Source: Ohtaekwangia sp.
GTDB lineage: Bacteria > Bacteroidota > Bacteroidia > Cytophagales > Cyclobacteriaceae
Assembly: GCA_021155195.1 (NCBI GenBank)
Contig: JAJNPV010000042.1
Span: 496,001-560,000, forward strand
Direction of reading: 5' to 3'
Length of the DNA stretch: 64,000 bases
Shown: positions 59,866 through 64,000 of the stretch, one piece after another
Position numbering within the stretch: the first letter of the stretch is position 1
Layout: each line of letters opens with the position of its first letter
The notes under the pieces: model-generated
What the model saw: the letters and a program-made list of their open reading frames with translations, nothing else
The model's database searches: none
Told to the model about the DNA's origin: nothing
Translations under genes and position numbers: made by a program

Positions 59866-60026
59866 TCGCTAATGTTCAAGCCTGGATCAAGCTCCATGCA
59901 ACACAAAGATAGTTATTCGAATAAATCTACCACACGATCCTTTCCTCTTCACAAACCAAAATAGTCATTTGCTAAGACTAAGGTGATGATTCGTACCTCT
60001 TATCTAAAATCGTACTTTTTAAAAAA

Positions 60027-63011
60027 TTATTTTCCTGACAAAAATACTTTAGTTGCCCTCATTCCTTCTTTAAAGATAACCTGCACAATGTAAATACCTG
60101 ACCCCTGAATGCCGAGATCAAATGAGTAGGTTTGATTGAGGGATTCGGGCAATACATTATCAACCAATACCTGGCCCTGCAGTGTATATATTTTTAGATA
60201 AGTCGTTTGTTTTTCGTCTAGATTGAAAGTCAATTTTAGTTCGTCTCCACCCCCATAAACGGAATAAGGTTCTTGCAGTGAGATTGGAAATGGATCATCA
60301 TCAATAAAATATTCTATATTATCGACATACAAATTATTTCCATTGTCGTTCGTGGCAACAAATGCAAAGCGCAATTGATCTTTGCCGGCCAGTGAGTTTA
60401 GGTTTATGAATTCCCTTTGCCAGTCTTCTTTTACTGCTGGAGTCCAGAATTGACTGGTTGCAACAGTAGATAATGAAGAACCGGACTGATCATATAAGAT
60501 GTTGCTAAAGGTTTGTCCGCAATCTTCTGAATATAAAATTCTTAACTTTTCGTTACCTCGCGATTGACTAGCATAACTCACATCAAAAAATAAACTTGCT
60601 TTTGGAGTTTTAGAGAAGTCAAGCACAGGACTAACCAGCCACGATTCTTCACCTTTGTTTGTATTATCGAAAGCAATGTAGCCTAATGAATTCTCTTTGT
60701 CAGTTGAGATCGAAATCCACTCAGCTTGATTGTTTTGACTGACGACAGACCACATGGTAGAAAAATTTCCATTAAAATTTTCTCGTAAGGGAATAACTTC
60801 AGTGTAATCATTTACAATTCGCTTTAGGCTAAGCGTATTATTTAATGAGTTGGCATCGGGTAATCCGTTTGGATTACTGATAGTATATACAATTGTATTA
60901 TTTCCTGTAATTAGTGGTAGTGTGTTTAGCGTAAATAACGCTTCTTCGCTAGCACCAAGAGAAATATTATTTATGGTTTGTGCAGTTTGTTGCTGATTAT
61001 TGATTGTTGCCTGAATGGTGAAAGAAGTTATTGAAACACTTCCAAGGTTTTTTAGACGTACTTGTGGCAGAGGACTTGCTACGCAGGTTACAGGTCCGGG
61101 GCTTTCAAGGGATAGCAATGCAATATCAATTAATTGATCTGTTGAAACCACCACGTTGTCTAGATACACATTGTTTCCCCACCCGTTAACCACCTCAAAT
61201 GCGATTTGAATTTTATTGCCGATAAATGCATTTAAAGAAAGAGAGGTTGTTTCCCATTGGGCTGAGGTGGGAATAAAATTGCTTGTTGTTTGTGGAGCGG
61301 TTGCTAATGAAGTGCCCTCCAAATTGAAAATCTCAACAGAGTTGGTATTAAAATCACAAACCGTTGTAACCAGTACGCGAAGACGTTCCTGATTTGAAGA
61401 ACCATAAAAAGCATGCGCCCGATCAAACTTAAGAAAAGCCACGGGGGCAGAAGTTAAATCTAAAATTGGAGTTATTAATCGATCAATCGCACCTTCATTT
61501 TCATAGTCGTAACAATTGACGTACATCGCATTGCCATGACCGGCCGTGCCAATCAATTCCCAGGCTATGTTGTTGTCGGGGTTATATCGGTTCCAGGTGG
61601 CAGGAATTGAATTAAAGATTTCGCTTATTGGTAAACTACCCGTTGGGGGCACTGAAGAACTTATTGAAAGTTTATTGTTAGTGGTACGTTGATCGGTTGA
61701 ATTATTTACCAGAAGAACTTCAAATTCGTAAGTAACCGTGCCCGATGCTTGAGGAGTAGAGGTGAACGAAGCCGTTGTAATTCCTTCGAATGGTAAATTC
61801 AAAACAAAATCTATAGTTTCTGTTATCGTTCCATTTTTTTTCAATTGTATTCTTGCCGATGTCAGTGTTGTTGTTCCCAAATTTTGTATTTCAACGATTG
61901 GAATGATAGCGTCACCGCAAGATGTGCTTCCGGGAGAAACTATTTCGCGCAATGCCAGATCTAATGAAAGTGCGGGCGGAGGTTCATCGCCAATAGAATT
62001 AAGCAAACTAAATCTGCGTGGACTATTTTCTAACACAACAACCATTCGTGCATTTTGACCTTGACTAAACAGATTCATGCACGCATCATCGGTGTAATCC
62101 ATGTAATTCATATACATGTCGCTTGATGTACAGGAAGTGCGAGTGCCAGAAGGACATTGACCTGAGTAACTTCCGCCTTGATTGGGTGTATCATCAACAT
62201 AATCGGTTCCACTGCACGAACTCCCATCATCACCCCAAATGTGCCGTAATCCAAAAAAGTGGCCAGTCTCATGGGTGGCTGTGCGGCCTCGGTTATACTT
62301 CGAATTGAGTGCAAAAGTACCAAGTCCTTCGAAGTTAGATCCAAAAGCAGTGTAGTGAATAATTACGCCATCGGTAAGGCGATCATCGGGGGATGTTTCG
62401 AGCCCGGGAAGATTGGATACCGGAGATTGTGCATAACCCAGATACGATGGAATATTAATAACCCAAATGTTATAATAATCTTCTGCTGGCCAATAACTCA
62501 ATGCCTTAAAGGTTGAATTATCATTAATTGTCCAAACAGATTTTGTTCCTTGCACCCGCTGAATACCGTTGGTTGCAGCCCCAAAGGGATCTTGTTTGGC
62601 CAGAACAAATTCAATATCTAGGTTTCCGGCTACAGGAAGAAATTCAGATGGCGTATTTCCAGCATCCAGATTCATTCGCTGAAAATCTTTATTCATCACA
62701 TTGATTTGTGACTGAATTTGAGCGTCAGATAGGTTGAGGCCTGAGCCGATTGGCTCTCCGTTATGAATAATATGAACTACAACAGGTATTACGTAGGTTG
62801 CTGCTTGCGTGCGCTGCGAACGCTGTGCATCTAAGCGCGGCTGAGTTAATTTTTTCTGAACCCAATTTTCGAACTCCGAACCTTTCTCAAGGTTGGGATT
62901 TTTTTGATGACGTAGTGCTTCGTATTGAATAGTTCCGCACCGGTCTTGGGCTTGTGTGTTAATGAAGGCATCAATGAGAAGGGCAGAAATAAAAACAATC
63001 TGTAATCTCAT
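60027..63011 (-). CDS. M43 (pappalysin-like) metalloprotease with T9SS domain
   Basis: The 994-residue protein has a signal peptide (1-21) and a zinc protease domain (about 70-335). The zinc motif is HETGHFFGLRH (His247, Glu248, His251, His257) and the Met-turn is MNYMDYTDDACMN. Two jelly-roll, CARDB-like stretches follow (about 450-640 and 735-905: FLKFDRAHAFYGSSNQERL; SLFFDVSYASQSRGNEKLRI), and the C-terminal ~70 residues are a type A sorting domain ending IVQVIFKEGMRATKVFLSGK. It should be exported by T9SS to digest proteins outside the cell. It is the last gene before the NifU/Mrp pair, with a 73-base gap, and seems to be transcribed alone. Confidence 0.92.
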   Translation of the reverse strand: MRLQIVFISALLIDAFINTQAQDRCGTIQYEALRHQKNPNLEKGSEFENWVQKKLTQPRLDAQRSQRTQAATYVIPVVVHIIHNGEPIGSGLNLSDAQIQSQINVMNKDFQRMNLDAGNTPSEFLPVAGNLDIEFVLAKQDPFGAATNGIQRVQGTKSVWTINDNSTFKALSYWPAEDYYNIWVINIPSYLGYAQSPVSNLPGLETSPDDRLTDGVIIHYTAFGSNFEGLGTFALNSKYNRGRTATHETGHFFGLRHIWGDDGSSCSGTDYVDDTPNQGGSYSGQCPSGTRTSCTSSDMYMNYMDYTDDACMNLFSQGQNARMVVVLENSPRRFSLLNSIGDEPPPALSLDLALREIVSPGSTSCGDAIIPIVEIQNLGTTTLTSARIQLKKNGTITETIDFVLNLPFEGITTASFTSTPQASGTVTYEFEVLLVNNSTDQRTTNNKLSISSSVPPTGSLPISEIFNSIPATWNRYNPDNNIAWELIGTAGHGNAMYVNCYDYENEGAIDRLITPILDLTSAPVAFLKFDRAHAFYGSSNQERLRVLVTTVCDFNTNSVEIFNLEGTSLATAPQTTSNFIPTSAQWETTSLSLNAFIGNKIQIAFEVVNGWGNNVYLDNVVVSTDQLIDIALLSLESPGPVTCVASPLPQVRLKNLGSVSITSFTIQATINNQQQTAQTINNISLGASEEALFTLNTLPLITGNNTIVYTISNPNGLPDANSLNNTLSLKRIVNDYTEVIPLRENFNGNFSTMWSVVSQNNQAEWISISTDKENSLGYIAFDNTNKGEESWLVSPVLDFSKTPKASLFFDVSYASQSRGNEKLRILYSEDCGQTFSNILYDQSGSSLSTVATSQFWTPAVKEDWQREFINLNSLAGKDQLRFAFVATNDNGNNLYVDNIEYFIDDDPFPISLQEPYSVYGGGDELKLTFNLDEKQTTYLKIYTLQGQVLVDNVLPESLNQTYSFDLGIQGSGIYIVQVIFKEGMRATKVFLSGK

Positions 63012-63084
63012 AGTAGTAGAGTGCCTGTCTGAAAATCTTAGGAAATTGATTTAAGGTTAATTATCAAATCTAATGTGTAGTAAC

Positions 63085-63336
63085 CTATGCTGTTGTCAGG
63101 TTTACCACTTCAATGGTTACAATTTCGGGCACAGCTCGCTTTATTGCCTCTTCAACCCCGGCTTTAAAGGTCATGGTTGACATTGGGCAGTTGCCACAAG
63201 CACCAACGAACTCTAGCTTGAGAATATTATCTTCATCGATTTCAATTACCCGAACATTTCCGCCATCGGCTACCAAATAGGGTCTTATGCTATCAAGAGC
63301 CGATTCAACGCGGAGAATTATTTCTTCTTTTTTCAC
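63085..63336 (-). CDS. NifU-domain Fe-S scaffold/carrier protein
   Basis: The 83-residue protein is a single NifU C-terminal domain (RVESALDSIRPYLVADGGNV) with the cluster-binding CxxC in FVGACGNCPMSTMTFKAGVE. Such proteins carry [4Fe-4S] clusters to targets. It lies 16 bases after the Mrp-type ATPase gene on the same strand, and the two probably form one Fe-S delivery operon. Confidence 0.93.
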   Translation of the reverse strand: MKKEEIILRVESALDSIRPYLVADGGNVRVIEIDEDNILKLEFVGACGNCPMSTMTFKAGVEEAIKRAVPEIVTIEVVNLTTA

Positions 63337-63352
63337 AACTCAATTGTTTTAA

Positions 63353-64000
63353 TCATACTTGAAACTCAACTCGTTTAGTCGATTCAAATTTAGCATTTCT
63401 TATGGCAACTTGACGAGCCAGATTTTCTGCAAGATCGGTAAAGGCTTTAGCCGTTGCTCCATCTTTTAAAACTGCTGGTAGTCCGCTGTCACCGCTTTCG
63501 CGGATACTTTGCACCAGAGGAATCTGCCCAAGCAAAGGAACATCATATTTCTCTGCAAGGTTCTGTCCACCCCCTTTACCAAAGAGGTAATACTTGTTGT
63601 CTGGTAATTCTTCCGGGGTAAAGTAGGCCATATTCTCGACAACGCCTAAAACAGGTACGTTGATTGAAGGTTGCTTGAACATAGCTAATCCCTTGATTGC
63701 ATCGGCTAAAGCAACCTTTTGCGGAGTTGTTACTATGATGGCACCGGTAACAGGTACTGTTTGAACAAGGGTAAGATGAATATCACTTGTTCCAGGAGGC
63801 AAATCAACCAGCAAATAATCAAGATCGCCCCATTGCGCATCCGTTAGAAACTGCTTTAGTGCCGATGAGGCCATAGGACCCCGCCAAACAATGGCGCTAT
63901 CTGCTGGCGTTAGAAAACCGATGGAAAGAAGCTTCACGCCATATTGTTCTAATGGAATGATGAAGTTTTTTCCATCCTTCACTTTTACTTCAGGCTGTTC
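63353..64000 (-). CDS. mrp: Mrp/NBP35-family Fe-S carrier ATPase, partial
   Basis: The reading frame is open through the window end, so the start and the Walker A region lie outside. The visible 215 residues include the SIGFLTPADSAIVWRGPM stretch, the Walker B LLVDLPPGTSDIHLTLV, and VENMAYFTPEE. Mrp/ApbC proteins bind and transfer [4Fe-4S] clusters. Some family members carry a CxxC near VENM; here that place reads YFTPEELPDNKYYLFGKGGG with no Cys, so the cluster site may differ. Paired with the NifU-domain gene. Confidence 0.92.
   Translation of the reverse strand, partial: EQPEVKVKDGKNFIIPLEQYGVKLLSIGFLTPADSAIVWRGPMASSALKQFLTDAQWGDLDYLLVDLPPGTSDIHLTLVQTVPVTGAIIVTTPQKVALADAIKGLAMFKQPSINVPVLGVVENMAYFTPEELPDNKYYLFGKGGGQNLAEKYDVPLLGQIPLVQSIRESGDSGLPAVLKDGATAKAFTDLAENLARQVAIRNAKFESTKRVEFQV

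Noticed and set aside
1..64000. CRISPR arrays, prophage, insertion sequences or a replication origin
   Set aside because: No regularly spaced repeats, phage structural genes, transposases or DnaA-box clusters were seen on either strand.

Overview
The window is a 64 kb piece of a Bacteroidota chromosome, most likely order Cytophagales (medium confidence). The signs are four proteins with type IX secretion (T9SS) C-terminal sorting domains, one of them the gliding-motility-associated type B form, a SusC/SusD pair, Bacteroidota-type lipoprotein signals, a Porin_10-type porin, GH127, DUF5690 and moderately AT-rich DNA. It is densely coded: no gap without a gene exceeds 300 bases. No CRISPR array, prophage, insertion sequence or rRNA operon was seen.

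Layout. 1-8.8 kb: the 3' end of lpxK, a porin and miaE, then a convergent run with a giant T9SS BNR-repeat protein, a small lipoprotein and a secreted GATase-like protein. 8.9-19.3 kb: an FtsX/MacB-type permease, a Ycf48-like BNR protein, a GDSL hydrolase, the tesA / ybbA-ybbP divergent unit, and a T9SS type B cargo with SBBP and PKD repeats. 19.4-23.5 kb: an MBOAT acyltransferase with two SGNH proteins, which looks like an O-acetylation unit for an extracellular polymer. 23.5-25.1 kb: a small defence/toxin island with an Mrr-type nuclease and a toxin-antitoxin pair whose toxin carries two compensating frameshifts. 25.1-30.5 kb: a YdcF protein, a TerB-FHA-ABCG fusion transporter, a lipoprotein and a single-domain response regulator.

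30.5-47.2 kb is the most interesting region. It appears to be a phosphonate/organophosphate utilisation locus built like a Bacteroidota polysaccharide-utilisation locus. It holds a PhnZ-like HD oxygenase, a PhnX-like HAD hydrolase, a secreted protein of unknown function, a DUF5690 MFS permease, a PHP phosphatase, a TIGR03364-type FAD oxidoreductase and an XRE-cupin regulator. Divergent from the regulator is a SusC/SusD operon, followed by three exported alkaline-phosphatase-superfamily enzymes from three different families. A perfect palindrome, TGTTAAC-N5-GTTAACA, occurs exactly twice: once between the regulator and susC, and once just before the secreted-protein gene. Weaker copies with identical spacing lie in the susC promoter region and in the phnZ-like/phnX-like divergent region. 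This is a candidate operator that ties the locus together. The proposed flow is outer-membrane uptake by SusCD, phosphate release by the exported phosphatases, import of the remaining aminophosphonate (perhaps by the DUF5690 permease), oxidation by the FAD enzyme and C-P cleavage by the HAD or HD enzyme.

47.2-64 kb: a small secreted protein, a GH127 glycosidase, an M20 peptidase, a TonB-dependent receptor, an intact toxin-antitoxin pair, one tRNA with CAT anticodon and an abnormal T-loop, a HAD phosphatase with an S2P-type protease, a T9SS protein, a PASTA protein with Ddl, an M43 metalloprotease with a T9SS domain, and a NifU-domain protein with an Mrp-type Fe-S carrier that runs off the window edge.

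Two families of short dispersed palindromes were seen. Long imperfect repeats of the form AACCGC(A)AAG...CTTTGCGGTT fill three convergent gene junctions, with a related one at a divergent start. A roughly 25-base GTTGYGGGTCRCC hairpin lies beside both toxin-antitoxin modules and the Mrr gene.
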